From Neisseria sp. (GTDB lineage Bacteria; Pseudomonadota; Gammaproteobacteria; Burkholderiales; Neisseriaceae), in the NCBI GenBank assembly GCA_030528455.1, contig JAUMYW010000007.1:1-64000 (forward strand): a stretch of 64,000 nt of DNA, given 5' to 3'. Shown one piece after another: positions 37,258 through 47,522 of the stretch. The notes below the pieces were generated by a model. That model searched no databases. It was not told the DNA's origin and saw only the letters and a program-made list of their open reading frames with translations. Positions within the stretch are counted from its first letter, which is position 1; each line of letters begins with the position of its first letter. Made by a program: the position numbers and the translations under genes.

Positions 37258-37309
37258 ACGAGAGATTTACTCTTAACTATTTACGTTAATTTATGTAGGT
37301 GCAACAGAT

Positions 37310-37678
37310 ATGTTGGCAAACTATTTTCCTGTTTTAATCTTTCTGCTGATCGGCTTGGTGGCGGGCATTGTTTTTCTGTTGTTGGGGAATATACTCGGCC
37401 CGAAGCGTCACTATGCGGAAAAAGATGCGCCGTTTGAATGTGGTTTTGAAGCATTCGAGAATGCACGCATGAAATTTGATGTGCGCTATTACCTGGTGGC
37501 GATTCTATTTATTTTGTTCGATTTGGAAGTGGCCTTCATGATTCCTTGGGCGGTGGTGTTTAAAGAACTGCTGGCGGAGAGTGGCGGCTTTGCTTTCTGG
37601 TCGATGTTTGTGTTCATTGTTGTACTGACGGTGGGCTTTGTTTACGAATGGAAAAAAGGTGCGCTGGAATGGGAATAG
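37310..37678 (+). CDS. nuoA: NADH-quinone oxidoreductase subunit A
   Basis: 122 residues with three membrane spans (about 5-30, 62-85, 90-112). NuoA is part of the junction between the membrane and peripheral arms of complex I. The conserved loop [19 protein letters not shown] is present. Its end overlaps the nuoB start by 10 bases. First gene of the 14-subunit operon. Confidence 0.96.
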   Translation: MLANYFPVLIFLLIGLVAGIVFLLLGNILGPKRHYAEKDAPFECGFEAFENARMKFDVRYYLVAILFILFDLEVAFMIPWAVVFKELLAESGGFAFWSMFVFIVVLTVGFVYEWKKGALEWE

Positions 37679-38148
37679 AAGGCGTTTTGAATAAAGGTTT
37701 TGTAACTGCCAGTGCGGATACGGTGCTTAATTATGTGCGTACCGGTTCGCTCTGGCCGGTAACTTTCGGTTTGGCTTGTTGTGCCGTGGAGATGATGCAG
37801 GCGGGTGCGTCCCGTTACGACCTTGACCGTTTCGGTATTATTTTCCGTCCGTCTCCGCGTCAGTCGGATTTGATGATTGTTGCCGGTACTTTGTGTAACA
37901 AGATGGCTCCGGCTTTGCGTCGCGTGTACGACCAAATGGCCGAGCCCCGCTGGGTGCTGTCTATGGGTTCTTGCGCCAATGGCGGCGGCTATTACCATTA
38001 TTCCTATTCAGTGGTGCGCGGTTGCGACCGCATCGTACCGGTGGATGTCTATGTTCCGGGTTGTCCGCCGACTGCGGAGGCTCTGATTTACGGTTTGATT
38101 CAATTGCAGGGCAAAATCAAGCGCACTTGTACGATTGCCCGAAATTAA
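37669..38148 (+). CDS. nuoB: NADH-quinone oxidoreductase subunit B
   Basis: 159 residues. NuoB holds iron-sulfur cluster N2, the last electron carrier before quinone. Ligand cysteines are visible in [11 protein letters not shown] (paired cysteines), [12 protein letters not shown] and [10 protein letters not shown]. The start at 37669 ([11 protein letters not shown]) lies inside the end of nuoA; the frame open from 37648 is out of family. Confidence 0.97.
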   Translation: MGIEGVLNKGFVTASADTVLNYVRTGSLWPVTFGLACCAVEMMQAGASRYDLDRFGIIFRPSPRQSDLMIVAGTLCNKMAPALRRVYDQMAEPRWVLSMGSCANGGGYYHYSYSVVRGCDRIVPVDVYVPGCPPTAEALIYGLIQLQGKIKRTCTIARN

Positions 38149-38158
38149 GGAGTGAGCG

Positions 38159-38746
38159 ATGCATGTAATGGATTTGCAACAAGCTGCTCAACGAATTTTG
38201 GGCGATAAAGCATCTGCTGTCGAGCTGGCTTTAGAAGAAGTAACAGTCGAATGTGCTGCTGAAAACTACATTGATGTGATGGTGCTGTTGCGCGATCATG
38301 AGGAACTACATTTCGAATCGTTGATTGATTTATGCGGCATCGATTACAGTACTTATAAAAACCAGCCTTGGTGCGGCAAACGTTTTGCAGTGGTTAGTCA
38401 TTTGGTGTCGGTGAAAAACAATCAGCGTATCCGTGTACGGGTGTGGGCGGATAACGATGATTTTCCGATTGTGGAAACCGTTACGGATATTTATAACGGT
38501 GCCGATTGGTATGAGCGCGAAGCTTATGACTTGTACGGCATTATGTTTGACAAGCATCCGGATTTGCGCCGTATTTTGACCGATTACGGTTTTGTCGGTC
38601 ATCCGTTCCGCAAAGATTTCCCGATTTCGGGTTATGTGGAAATGCATTACGACGAAGATGAAAAACGCGTTGTTTACCGTCCGGTCAGCATCGAGCCGCG
38701 CGAAATTACACCGCGCATTGTCCGTGAGGAGAACTTCGGTGGCTAA
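38159..38746 (+). CDS. nuoC: NADH-quinone oxidoreductase subunit C
   Basis: 195 residues, the stand-alone 30-kDa subunit of the peripheral arm. The family signature [20 protein letters not shown] is followed by [19 protein letters not shown]. It is separate from nuoD, unlike the fused NuoCD of enterobacteria. The stop overlaps the GTG of nuoD. Confidence 0.96.
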   Translation: MHVMDLQQAAQRILGDKASAVELALEEVTVECAAENYIDVMVLLRDHEELHFESLIDLCGIDYSTYKNQPWCGKRFAVVSHLVSVKNNQRIRVRVWADNDDFPIVETVTDIYNGADWYEREAYDLYGIMFDKHPDLRRILTDYGFVGHPFRKDFPISGYVEMHYDEDEKRVVYRPVSIEPREITPRIVREENFGG

Positions 38747-39995
38747 TAAATTAAGAAATTATACAATTAACTTTGGTCCGCAACACCCCGCAGCCCATGG
38801 CGTATTGCGTATGGTGTTGGAGTTGGACGGTGAAACCATTGTGCGTGCAGATCCGCATATTGGTCTCTTGCACCGAGGTACCGAGAAACTGGCAGAAACC
38901 CGAACTTATCTGCAAGCTTTGCCTTATATGGATCGTTTGGATTATGTATCCATGATGTGTAACGAGCAGGCTTATTGTTTGGCGGTTGAGAAGCTGGCGA
39001 ATATTAATGTTCCTGAGCGTGCCCAATATATTCGTGTGATGTTTGCCGAAGTCACCCGTATCCTGAATCATCTGATGGGTATCGGTGCTCATGCTTTGGA
39101 TATTGGTGCTATGACTGTGTTCCTTTATGCTTTCCGTGAGCGCGAAGAGCTGATGGATTTGTATGAAGCCGTTTCAGGCGCACGTATGCACGCTGCGTAT
39201 TTCCGTCCGGGCGGTGTATACCGCGATTTGCCCGATTTCATGCCTAAATACGAGTCGAGCAAATTTCGCAATGCTAAAGTTTTGAAGAAGTTGAACGAGT
39301 CGCGCGAAGGTACGATGTTGGATTTTATCGAAGCCTTTACCGAGCGTTTCCCTTCTTGCGTGGATGAATACGAAAGCCTGCTCACCGACAACCGCATTTG
39401 GAAACAGCGTACCGTCGGTATTGGCGTGGTTTCTCCCGAACGTGCTCTGCAAAAAGGTTTTACCGGTGTGATGTTGCGCGGTTCGGGCATTGAGTGGGAT
39501 ATCCGTAAAAAAGCCCCGTATGACGCTTATGCCAAAGTCGATTTCGATATTCCCGTAGGTTTGAACGGCGATTGTTACGACCGTTATTTGTGCCGTATTG
39601 CAGAAATGCGCGAATCCAATCGGATTATCAAACAATGTGTACAGTGGCTGCGTGCCAATCCCGGTCCGGTGATTACCGATAATCATAAATTTGCACCGCC
39701 GAAGCGCACTGAAATCAAAACCGGTATGGAAGATTTGATTCACCACTTCAAACTGTTTACCGAAGGTATGCATGTTCCCGAAGGTGAAACATACAGCGCA
39801 GTCGAGCATCCGAAAGGCGAATTCGGCATTTATATGGTTTCGGACGGAGCAAACAAACCTTACCGTTTGAAAATCCGCGCACCCGGCTTCGCCCACCTGC
39901 AGGGCATGGATGAAATGGCACGTGGCCATATGTTGGCCGACGTGGTGGCGATTATCGGTACGCAAGACATCGTATTCGGGGAGGTAGACCGCTAA
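38739..39995 (+). CDS. nuoD: NADH-quinone oxidoreductase subunit D
   Basis: 418 residues, the 49-kDa subunit lining the quinone pocket. Typical stretches are [31 protein letters not shown] and the C-terminal [19 protein letters not shown]. The GTG at 38739 follows GAGGAG and overlaps the nuoC end by 8 bases; the frame extends upstream only as nuoC shadow. The stop shares a base with nuoE. Confidence 0.97.
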   Translation: MANKLRNYTINFGPQHPAAHGVLRMVLELDGETIVRADPHIGLLHRGTEKLAETRTYLQALPYMDRLDYVSMMCNEQAYCLAVEKLANINVPERAQYIRVMFAEVTRILNHLMGIGAHALDIGAMTVFLYAFREREELMDLYEAVSGARMHAAYFRPGGVYRDLPDFMPKYESSKFRNAKVLKKLNESREGTMLDFIEAFTERFPSCVDEYESLLTDNRIWKQRTVGIGVVSPERALQKGFTGVMLRGSGIEWDIRKKAPYDAYAKVDFDIPVGLNGDCYDRYLCRIAEMRESNRIIKQCVQWLRANPGPVITDNHKFAPPKRTEIKTGMEDLIHHFKLFTEGMHVPEGETYSAVEHPKGEFGIYMVSDGANKPYRLKIRAPGFAHLQGMDEMARGHMLADVVAIIGTQDIVFGEVDR

Positions 39996-40468
39996 TGTTA
40001 TCTGCTGAATCTTTAAAACAAATTGATGTGGAATTGTCCAAATATCCGGCTGACCAACGCCGTTCCGCCATTATGGGCGCACTGCGTATTGCTCAAACCG
40101 AATTGCGTTATCTTGCGCCAGAAACCATTGAGTTTGTTGCCGACTATGTCGGCATTGCGCCTGCGGCAGCGTACGAAGTGGCCACTTTCTACAACATGTA
40201 TGACTTAAAACCGGTCGGCAAATACAAACTGACCGTGTGCACCAACCTGCCTTGCGCTTTGCGCGGCGGTGTGAATGCAGCCGATTATCTGAAGAACAAA
40301 CTCGGTATCGGTTTCGGCGAGACAACTGCAGACGGCCTCTATACCCTGGTAGAAGGCGAGTGTATGGGGGCTTGCGGCGATGCCCCCGTGATGTTGGTGA
40401 ACAACCACAAAATGTGCAGCTTTATGACTGAAGAAGCCATTGAGAAAAAATTGGCGGAGTTGCAGTAA
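39995..40468 (+). CDS. nuoE: NADH-quinone oxidoreductase subunit E
   Basis: 157 residues, the 24-kDa subunit with the 2Fe-2S cluster N1a. The four ligands are in CTNLPCALRG and GECMGACGDAP. The thioredoxin-like fold and length are normal. After it the operon is interrupted by 760 bases carrying an AT-rich unrelated gene before nuoF. Confidence 0.97.
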   Translation: MLSAESLKQIDVELSKYPADQRRSAIMGALRIAQTELRYLAPETIEFVADYVGIAPAAAYEVATFYNMYDLKPVGKYKLTVCTNLPCALRGGVNAADYLKNKLGIGFGETTADGLYTLVEGECMGACGDAPVMLVNNHKMCSFMTEEAIEKKLAELQ

Positions 40469-40579
40469 GGGCTGCCAGAAAGGCAAAAGGTCGTCTGATA
40501 AAATAGTAAACAGTGGTCAAACTCTTGAGTCCGACTACAAAACTGGGAATCATGTTTTTCTTTTAAAGAAAGATGAAAA

Positions 40580-41020
40580 ATGAATTTTTGGCATATGCAA
40601 ATGCACCCAACTGATGAGATGGAGTTTTCTCAAAATATTGATTGGATTTTGGAACACAAAAAAATTATTGGATTGGGACAGTGGGATAGCGGTAAAGAGC
40701 AAATTAATCAATTTATTAATGATATTCAAGTTAATGATATTGTTGCATTGAAACGTGGCGGAAAGTTAATTGCACTTGTTCAGGTTATAGGTGGAGCATA
40801 TAAAGTAACTGATGATACAAATCCTGATACTGCTTGGATAGTTAATCGTCGTCCTATCCGTGTTCTAGATTGGGCAATAGAGGAACGCACTTTGCCACAA
40901 CCGCGTGGTACATTAAATCGTTGTGCAAGTAATGATGTTGAGACTACTAAAATTATTAAAGACTGGTATCAGCGGGTTGTGAAATCATTTGAAAAACGTA
41001 AATTAGATTTGAGGGTTTAG
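40580..41020 (+). CDS. AT-rich EVE/PUA-like domain protein inserted in the nuo operon
   Basis: 146 residues. The stretch IDWILEHKKIIGLGQWDSG, then FINDIQVNDIVALKRGGKLI and ALVQVIGGAYKV, resembles the EVE/PUA-like domains found alone or at the N-terminus of modification-dependent restriction enzymes. There they read modified bases. No nuclease or ATPase part is present. Base composition is very different from the neighbours: a sampled line (40621-40680) has 18 G or C in 60. It sits between nuoE and nuoF on the same strand and has no role in complex I that I know. Signs point to acquisition by transfer. The family call is by eye and tentative. Confidence 0.5.
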   Translation: MNFWHMQMHPTDEMEFSQNIDWILEHKKIIGLGQWDSGKEQINQFINDIQVNDIVALKRGGKLIALVQVIGGAYKVTDDTNPDTAWIVNRRPIRVLDWAIEERTLPQPRGTLNRCASNDVETTKIIKDWYQRVVKSFEKRKLDLRV

Positions 41021-41034
41021 TGGGTAATAAAGCC

Positions 41035-41063
41035 GTAGGTCGGATTCAAGAATCTCAACCTAC
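41035..41063. repeat. Imperfect hairpin repeat downstream of the EVE-like gene
   Basis: GTAGGT (41035-41040) pairs with ACCTAC (41058-41063), and inside it GATTC (41043-41047) pairs with GAATC (41050-41054) around an AA turn. The motif resembles the short GTCGGATTC-type dispersed repeats of Neisseria genomes. The rest of the 41021-41228 spacer has a second GAATCC and a decayed TTTTCAGACaGGC uptake-like sequence (about 41127-41139) but no gene. Confidence 0.5.
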
Positions 41064-41228
41064 AAAACGTCAAAGGTGTTCGAATCCACTACGGCGAAGC
41101 ATTTTAAACACTTTAAAAAAACGCTTTTCAGACAGGCATAACAAAACAAACAATAAGTACATACGCACAACAGCAGTTGGGCGGTAAAGTAAAAAGATTG
41201 AAGAAGTTAACCGATTAGGGCTAAGCAA

Positions 41229-42524
41229 ATGGCTATTTATCAATCAGGCGTGATTTTTGAGAACGTCGATACCCATAATCCGAGCTGCTGGAAGCTGGAC
41301 GAATACGTTAAGCGCGGCGGTTATCAGGCTTTGCGCAAAATCCTGACTGAAAACATGTCGCAAGACGATGTGATTTCAGAAGTAAAAACCTCGGGTCTGC
41401 GCGGCCGTGGCGGTGCGGGCTTTCCCACCGGTTTGAAATGGAGCTTTATGCCCCGTTCTTTCCCCGGTGCGAAATACGTTGTCTGCAACACCGACGAAGG
41501 CGAACCCGGCACATTCAAAGACCGCGACATCATCAACTTCAACCCGCATTCTTTGATTGAGGGCATGATTATTGCCGGTTACGCGATGGGTGCCGAAGCG
41601 GGTTACAACTATATCCACGGCGAGATTTTCGAAGGCTATCAACGCTTTGAAGCCGCCTTGCAGGAAGCACGCGATGCGGGCTTCTTAGGCAAAAACATCA
41701 TGGGCACGGACTTCTCATTCGAGCTGTTTGCCCATCATGGTTACGGCGCATATATCTGCGGCGAAGAAACCGCTTTGCTGGAATCGTTGGAAGGCAAAAA
41801 AGGCCAGCCGCGCTTCAAACCGCCGTTCCCCGCTTCATACGGCCTGTACGGCAAGCCAACCACCATCAACAACACCGAAACCTTTGCTTCCGTGCCGTTT
41901 ATTATCCGCGACAGCGGTCAGGCGTTTGCCGACAAAGGCATTGAAAACGCAGGCGGCACTAAGCTGTTTTCCATTTCCGGCCATGTTGAACGCCCGGGCA
42001 ACTATGAAGTGCCGCTGGGTACGCCGTTTGCCAAACTGCTGGAAATGGCCGGCGGCATGAAAGACGGCAAAAAACTCAAAGCCGTGATTCCCGGCGGTTC
42101 GTCTGCTCCGGTATTGCCTGCCGACATCATGATGAGCCTGAACATGGACTACGATTCCATAGCCAAAGCAGGTTCCATGCTCGGTTCGGGCGCGGTGATT
42201 GTGATGGACGAAGACGTATGTATGGTGAAAGCGCTGGAGCGTTTGAGCTATTTCTACTACGAAGAATCATGCGGCCAATGTACCCCGTGTCGCGAGGGTA
42301 CCGGCTGGTTGTACCGCGTAGTCCACCGCATTGCCGAAGGCAAAGGCCGCCCCGAAGACTTGGATTTGCTGGATTCGGTCGGCAACAATATGGCAGGCCG
42401 CACCATTTGCGCCTTGGCCGATGCCGCCGTGTTCCCCGTGCGCAGCTTTACCAAGCATTTCCGCCACGAGTTTGAACACTATATCAAGCACGGCGGTCCG
42501 GCTAAAGCACATAAATGGTGCTGA
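41229..42524 (+). CDS. nuoF: NADH-quinone oxidoreductase subunit F
   Basis: 431 residues, the NADH- and FMN-binding 51-kDa subunit. The NADH motif is [16 protein letters not shown] (about 57-72). The FMN motif is [13 protein letters not shown]. The 4Fe-4S cluster N3 ligands are in [18 protein letters not shown] (about 346-363) and CALADAA-type C-terminal cysteine. ATG 41229 follows AGGGCTAAGC. A DUS (ATGCCGTCTGCA) overlaps the region right after the stop. Confidence 0.97.
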   Translation: MAIYQSGVIFENVDTHNPSCWKLDEYVKRGGYQALRKILTENMSQDDVISEVKTSGLRGRGGAGFPTGLKWSFMPRSFPGAKYVVCNTDEGEPGTFKDRDIINFNPHSLIEGMIIAGYAMGAEAGYNYIHGEIFEGYQRFEAALQEARDAGFLGKNIMGTDFSFELFAHHGYGAYICGEETALLESLEGKKGQPRFKPPFPASYGLYGKPTTINNTETFASVPFIIRDSGQAFADKGIENAGGTKLFSISGHVERPGNYEVPLGTPFAKLLEMAGGMKDGKKLKAVIPGGSSAPVLPADIMMSLNMDYDSIAKAGSMLGSGAVIVMDEDVCMVKALERLSYFYYEESCGQCTPCREGTGWLYRVVHRIAEGKGRPEDLDLLDSVGNNMAGRTICALADAAVFPVRSFTKHFRHEFEHYIKHGGPAKAHKWC

Positions 42525-42618
42525 TGCCGTCTGCAGGAATTAAGTGAAGACCGTGCTGCCGAAACGGGCAGCGGTCTGATAAACAGAAATTTTAAAAATC
42601 GGTAACTAGGAAGCAACC

Positions 42619-44877
42619 ATGTTACATATCCATATTGACGGTAAAGAAGTATCGGTCGAGCAGGGAGCAACGGTGATGGAAGCCGCGCACAAGCTCGGTA
42701 CCTATATCCCGCACTTCTGTTACCACAAAAAACTGTCTATTGCTGCCAACTGCCGCATGTGCTTGGTGGAGGTGGAGAAAGCACCCAAACCGCTACCTGC
42801 CTGCGCTACGCCGGTAACGGACGGTATGGTAGTGCATACCCATTCGCCGAAAGCCAAGCAGGCGCAGGAAGGCGTGATGGAGTTTCTGCTCATCAACCAC
42901 CCGTTGGATTGCCCGATTTGCGACCAGGGCGGTGAGTGCCAGCTTCAGGATTTGGCCGTGGGTTACGGCAAATCTTCCAGCCGTTATCAGGAAGAAAAAC
43001 GTTCCGTTGTCGGTAAAGATATGGGGCCGTTGGTGTCTGCGGAAGAAATGAGCCGCTGCATCCACTGCACCCGCTGCGTGCGCTTTACCGAAGAAATCGC
43101 CGGTATGCAGGAAATTGCCATGGCAAACCGCGGCGAGTTTTCCGAAATCATGCCGTTTATCGGCAAAGCGGTGGAAACCGAGTTGTCCGGCAACGTGATT
43201 GATTTGTGTCCGGTAGGTGCGTTAACCAGCAAACCGTTCCGCTACGACGCCCGTTCTTGGGAATTGAGCCGCCGTAAAACCATTTCCGCGCATGATGCTT
43301 TGGGCAGCAACTTAATCGTGCAAACCAAAGACCATACCGTGCGCCGCGTGTTGCCCTTGGAAAACGAAGCCGTTAACGAATGTTGGCTGTCCGACCGCGA
43401 CCGTTTTTCCTATGAAGGTCTGTATCACGAAAGCCGTTTGAAAACGCCGAAAATCAAACACGGCGGGGAATGGCACGATGTCGACTGGCCGACCGCCTTG
43501 GAATATGTCCGCAAAACCTTGGATTGTATTGCCAAAGAAGAAGGCAGCAATCAGATCGGTATTTGGGCTAATCCTGCGAATACCGTTGAAGAGCTGTATT
43601 TGGCGAAAAAATTGGCTCAAGGCCTCAATATCCGCCACTTCTCAACTCGTTTGCGAGAAACGGACCGCAGGGTTGCAGACGGCATCAAAGGTGCGGCATG
43701 GCTGGGTCAGAGCATTCAGGACTTGGGTGCAAACCAAGCTGTTTTGGTTATCGGCTCCAATCTGCGTAAAGAGCAGCCGCTGCTGACCGCCCGTCTGAGA
43801 GCCTCCGCCAAAGCCGGAAATCAAATCAGCGTGCTGGCTTCCAGCCGTGAACAGCTGATGATGCCTTTGGCCGCGCACGAGCTTGCACATCCTGACGAAT
43901 GGGCCGACCGTCTGCAGGCCGCTGCTGCCGATTTGGAAAACGGTATCGGTGCATCATTGAAAAATGCCGAAACTGCTGCCGTTATTTTGGGGGCGGAAGC
44001 TCAGAACTACAGCGATTATGCCGCCGTTTACGCGGCTGCACAGGCTTTGGCTGCCGCAACAGGTGCCAAACTGGGTGTTTTGCCGCAAGCAGCCAACAGT
44101 GTCGGTGCCGACGTATTGGGTGTGGATGCAGGCGAAAATGTGGCGCAAATGACCGCCACACCGAAAAAAGCCGTATTGCTGCTGAATGTAGAGCCTGAAA
44201 TCGATGTGGCAGACGGCGGTAAAGCAGTGGCTGCATTGAAGCAGGCACAAAGCGTGATGGCGTTTACCGCGTTTGAAAGCGAAATCTTGCGCGAAGTGTG
44301 CGATGTGATGTTGCCGGTCGCGCCGTTTGCCGAAACTTCCGGCAGCTTTATCAGCATGGAAGGCCGTCTGCAGTCGTTCCACGGTGTAGTGAAAGGCTAT
44401 GCCGAATCGCGTCCTTTGTGGAAAGTGCTGCGCGTATTGGGCAATGTATTCGGTCTGAACGGTTTTGAATATACAGCCAGCGAACAAGTACTGGCCGAAG
44501 CTGTTGCCGCAGGGCAGATTCCGGCCAAACTGAATAATGAAGCGGTGTTGGATCTTACGGCATCGACAGCGGGCAAGCGTTTGCTGCGCGTCGGAGGCGT
44601 AGGCATCTATCATACCGATTCCGTCGTGCGGCGCTCTGCTCCCTTGCAGGCTACTTCCCATGCGCAGGTGCCGTCTGCACGTCTGAATCCGAATACTTTG
44701 ACCGCATTGGGCTTTGCAGACGGCATTGAGGTGTTCGCCCGTCAAAACGGTGCGGCAGTCAAAGTGGTCGTAGAAGCCGATGCCGGATTGCCGGAAAACG
44801 TGGTGTACCTGCCGCTGCATACTGAAAATGCCGCATTGGGTGCTTTGATGGACACAATCGAACTGGCGGGAGCGTAA
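42619..44877 (+). CDS. nuoG: NADH-quinone oxidoreductase subunit G
   Basis: 752 residues. The N-terminal ferredoxin domain binds 2Fe-2S ([19 protein letters not shown]). Histidine/cysteine ligands of N5 ([18 protein letters not shown]) and the 4Fe-4S N4 site ([17 protein letters not shown]) follow. The rest is the molybdopterin-oxidoreductase-like domain without a cofactor role. The Asp/Gly-rich C-terminal part holds five CA-type or related DUS in frame (43675-44722). The stop is 2 bases before nuoH. Confidence 0.96.
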   Translation: MLHIHIDGKEVSVEQGATVMEAAHKLGTYIPHFCYHKKLSIAANCRMCLVEVEKAPKPLPACATPVTDGMVVHTHSPKAKQAQEGVMEFLLINHPLDCPICDQGGECQLQDLAVGYGKSSSRYQEEKRSVVGKDMGPLVSAEEMSRCIHCTRCVRFTEEIAGMQEIAMANRGEFSEIMPFIGKAVETELSGNVIDLCPVGALTSKPFRYDARSWELSRRKTISAHDALGSNLIVQTKDHTVRRVLPLENEAVNECWLSDRDRFSYEGLYHESRLKTPKIKHGGEWHDVDWPTALEYVRKTLDCIAKEEGSNQIGIWANPANTVEELYLAKKLAQGLNIRHFSTRLRETDRRVADGIKGAAWLGQSIQDLGANQAVLVIGSNLRKEQPLLTARLRASAKAGNQISVLASSREQLMMPLAAHELAHPDEWADRLQAAAADLENGIGASLKNAETAAVILGAEAQNYSDYAAVYAAAQALAAATGAKLGVLPQAANSVGADVLGVDAGENVAQMTATPKKAVLLLNVEPEIDVADGGKAVAALKQAQSVMAFTAFESEILREVCDVMLPVAPFAETSGSFISMEGRLQSFHGVVKGYAESRPLWKVLRVLGNVFGLNGFEYTASEQVLAEAVAAGQIPAKLNNEAVLDLTASTAGKRLLRVGGVGIYHTDSVVRRSAPLQATSHAQVPSARLNPNTLTALGFADGIEVFARQNGAAVKVVVEADAGLPENVVYLPLHTENAALGALMDTIELAGA

Positions 44878-44879
44878 TC

Positions 44880-45956
44880 ATGCAAGAGTGGTTTCAAACA
44901 CTGTTTGCCTCAGACTTGGGCTTGGGCGAAATGGGCAACGATATCGGCCTGGTGGTTTCGATTTTGGTAAAAATCGTCATCATTCTGCTGCCGCTGATTC
45001 TGACGGTTGCCTATCTGACTTATTTCGAACGCAAAGTAATCGGCTACATGCAGCTTCGTGTAGGTCCGAACGTAACCGGTCCGTTCGGTCTGATTCAGCC
45101 GTTTGCCGATGTTTTGAAATTGCTGTTTAAGGAAGTAACCCGTCCTTCGGCATCGAATAAAGCCTTGTTCTACATCGGCCCGATGATGTCGCTGGCTCCG
45201 GCGTTCGCGGCTTGGGCGGTTATCCCCTTCAATGAAGAATGGCTGTTGACCAATGTTGATGCCGGTCTGCTGTTTATCCTGATGATTACGTCTTTGTCGG
45301 TGTACGGCGTGATTATTGCGGGCTGGGCTTCCAACTCCAAATATTCGTTTTTGGGTGCGATGCGTTCTTCCGCACAAACCATTTCTTACGAAATCGCCAT
45401 GAGTGCGGCTCTGGTGTGCGTGATTATGGTTTCCGGCAGTTTGAATTTCAAAGAAATCGTTGCAGCACAGGCAACAGGTATTGCGGGCGGTTCGATTTTC
45501 TCTTGGAACTGGTTTACCTTGTTCCCAGTGTTTGTCGTTTACCTGATTTCCGCCGTGGCCGAGACCAACCGTGCGCCGTTTGACGTTGCCGAGGGCGAGT
45601 CTGAAATCGTTGCCGGTTTCCACGTCGAGTATTCCGGTTTCGCATTCGCACTGTTTTTCCTTGCAGAATATATTTTCATGATTCTGATCGGCGCACTGAC
45701 CGCGCTGATGTTCCTGGGCGGCTGGCTGTCTCCGTTCCCGCAAAGCTGGGGGTGGATTGGTGCGCCGAGCGCATTTTGGATGTTTGTGAAAATGGCCTTC
45801 ATTTTGTACGGCTATTTGTGGATTCGTGCCACTTTCCCGCGTTACCGTTACGACCAAATCATGCGTTTGGGTTGGAAGGTGCTGATTCCGGTGGGCTTTA
45901 TCTGTATCGCCGTATTGGGCTTGTGGATGTCGACACCGCTGTCTTTGTGGAAATAA
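44880..45956 (+). CDS. nuoH: NADH-quinone oxidoreductase subunit H
   Basis: 358 residues with eight or nine membrane spans. NuoH forms the roof and entry of the quinone chamber. Family motifs are [17 protein letters not shown] near the N-terminus and [18 protein letters not shown] near residue 220. A palindromic double DUS lies 6 bases after the stop codon. Confidence 0.97.
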   Translation: MQEWFQTLFASDLGLGEMGNDIGLVVSILVKIVIILLPLILTVAYLTYFERKVIGYMQLRVGPNVTGPFGLIQPFADVLKLLFKEVTRPSASNKALFYIGPMMSLAPAFAAWAVIPFNEEWLLTNVDAGLLFILMITSLSVYGVIIAGWASNSKYSFLGAMRSSAQTISYEIAMSAALVCVIMVSGSLNFKEIVAAQATGIAGGSIFSWNWFTLFPVFVVYLISAVAETNRAPFDVAEGESEIVAGFHVEYSGFAFALFFLAEYIFMILIGALTALMFLGGWLSPFPQSWGWIGAPSAFWMFVKMAFILYGYLWIRATFPRYRYDQIMRLGWKVLIPVGFICIAVLGLWMSTPLSLWK

Positions 45957-45962
45957 GCAGGA

Positions 45963-45978
45963 GCCGTCTGCAGACGGC
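45963..45978. repeat. Self-complementary double DUS after nuoH
   Basis: GCCGTCTGCAGACGGC is the same 16-base perfect palindrome as at 19656-19671: two opposed uptake sequences sharing TGCA. Here it lies between nuoH and nuoI. With no loop it could only form a cruciform or act as a duplex site, not a normal hairpin terminator, so the operon can continue through it. Confidence 0.85.
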
Positions 45979-46055
45979 AGGATGAACGATTTTTCAATCA
46001 AACCGAATGAATAAAATGAAGCAAACATGCTTATCCCCATACGAGGGAGTGAATT

Positions 46056-46535
46056 ATGGCTAATTTAGTAAAAACCTTTCTGTTGGGCGAGTTGGTAAAA
46101 GGTATGGGCGTAACGCTCAAAAACTTCTTCGCCCGTAAAGAAACCATTATGTTCCCCGAGGAGAAAACGCCCCAGTCGGTGCGTTTCCGCGGTCTGCACG
46201 CGCAACGCCGCTATCCGAACGGGGAGGAACGCTGTATTGCCTGCAAGCTGTGCGAGGCGGTTTGTCCGGCCATGGCAATCAATATCGAATCGGAACAGCG
46301 TGCAGACGGCACCCGCCGCACCACGCGTTACGATATCGACCTGACCAAGTGCATTTTTTGCGGTTTCTGCGAAGAAGCCTGCCCCGTCGATGCCATTGTG
46401 GAAACCCATATTTTGGAATACCACGGCGAAAAACGCGGCGATTTGCATTACACCAAACCTATGTTGTTGGCCATCGGCGATAAATACGAAGAAGAAATCG
46501 CCAAACGCAAAGCGGCCGATGCGCCGTACCGTTGA
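46056..46535 (+). CDS. nuoI: NADH-quinone oxidoreductase subunit I
   Basis: 159 residues. Two ferredoxin motifs, [16 protein letters not shown] and [16 protein letters not shown], bind clusters N6a and N6b. An N-terminal amphipathic helix attaches it to the membrane arm. ATG 46056 follows GAGGGAG. The stop codon lies just before the nuoJ ribosome-binding site. Confidence 0.97.
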   Translation: MANLVKTFLLGELVKGMGVTLKNFFARKETIMFPEEKTPQSVRFRGLHAQRRYPNGEERCIACKLCEAVCPAMAINIESEQRADGTRRTTRYDIDLTKCIFCGFCEEACPVDAIVETHILEYHGEKRGDLHYTKPMLLAIGDKYEEEIAKRKAADAPYR

Positions 46536-46549
46536 AAAAGGAGCAGATG

Positions 46550-47203
46550 ATGACTTTTTCTTTAATTCTGTTCTATATATTGGCGGCGATCGTATTGTTC
46601 GGCGCGGTGAAAACGGTTACCGCGAAGAACCCCGTGCATGCTGCCCTTTATCTGGTGCTGACGTTCTGTATCAGCTCGGTAATCTGGATGCTGATGCAGG
46701 CTGAGTTTTTGGGCATTACGCTGGTCGTGGTGTATGTCGGCGCAGTGATGGTGCTGTTCCTGTTTGTGGTGATGATGCTGAACATCGACATCGAAGAAAT
46801 GCGCTCGGGCTTCTGGCGTAATGCGCCGGTTGCGTTTGTGGTCGGCATCCTGATGGCGGTGGTGCTGATTTTGGTGCTGCTTGCGCCGGAAACCGATTTG
46901 GCCGCCTTCGGCGAAATGAAAGACATTCCTGCCGATTACAGCAATGTGCGTGATTTGGGCAAACAGATTTACACTACCTACCTGCTGCCGTTCGAGCTGG
47001 CGGCGGTGTTGCTGGTTTTGGGTATGGTGGCGGCGATTGCCCTGGTACACCGCAAAACAGTTAATCCGAAGTACATTAATCCGGCAGACCAAGTCAAAGT
47101 CGATGCCAAGCAAGGCCGTATGCGTATGGTGAAAATGGAGAGCGCGGTACAAGTGCCGTCTGCATCTTCGGCAGAAGAGCAAACAGAGGAGGGTAAAGCA
47201 TGA
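46550..47203 (+). CDS. nuoJ: NADH-quinone oxidoreductase subunit J
   Basis: 217 residues with five membrane spans and a hydrophilic tail. The family motif is [19 protein letters not shown]. Of two tandem ATGs (46547, 46550) the second is better spaced (6 bases) from AAGGAG and gives the expected MTFSLILF start. A third frame opening at TTG 46532 is rejected. The end overlaps nuoK by 4 bases. A CA-type DUS sits near the 3' end (47156). Confidence 0.94.
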   Translation: MTFSLILFYILAAIVLFGAVKTVTAKNPVHAALYLVLTFCISSVIWMLMQAEFLGITLVVVYVGAVMVLFLFVVMMLNIDIEEMRSGFWRNAPVAFVVGILMAVVLILVLLAPETDLAAFGEMKDIPADYSNVRDLGKQIYTTYLLPFELAAVLLVLGMVAAIALVHRKTVNPKYINPADQVKVDAKQGRMRMVKMESAVQVPSASSAEEQTEEGKA

Positions 47204-47505
47204 TTACGGTAACCCATTATCTGGTTTTGGCCGCCCTGCTGTTCGGCATCAGTGCTATGGGCATTTTCATGAACCGCAAAAACGTGCTGGTTTTGTTGAT
47301 GTCAATCGAATTGATGTTGCTGGCGGTAAACTTCAATTTCATCGCGTTTTCCCAATATTTGGGTGATACGGCCGGCCAAATTTTCGTATTTTTCGTACTG
47401 ACTGTGGCGGCCGCCGAAAGCGCAATCGGCTTGGCGATTATGGTGTTGGTATTCCGTAACCGTCAAACCATCAACGTGGCCGATTTGAATAACTTGAAAG
47501 GCTGA
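47200..47505 (+). CDS. nuoK: NADH-quinone oxidoreductase subunit K
   Basis: 101 residues with three membrane spans. NuoK is an antiporter-like subunit with conserved glutamates in spans two and three ([26 protein letters not shown]). The length is that of the whole family. It overlaps nuoJ (ATGA) and is 17 bases from nuoL. Confidence 0.97.
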   Translation: MITVTHYLVLAALLFGISAMGIFMNRKNVLVLLMSIELMLLAVNFNFIAFSQYLGDTAGQIFVFFVLTVAAAESAIGLAIMVLVFRNRQTINVADLNNLKG

Positions 47506-47522
47506 TCGGGAGAAGAAAAAGA

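Noticed and set aside
41070..41096. GTGTTCGAATCCAC-like sequence resembling a tRNA T-arm, as a possible attachment site
   Set aside because: The T-stem pairs imperfectly, no other tRNA parts are upstream, and no integrase lies in the window.
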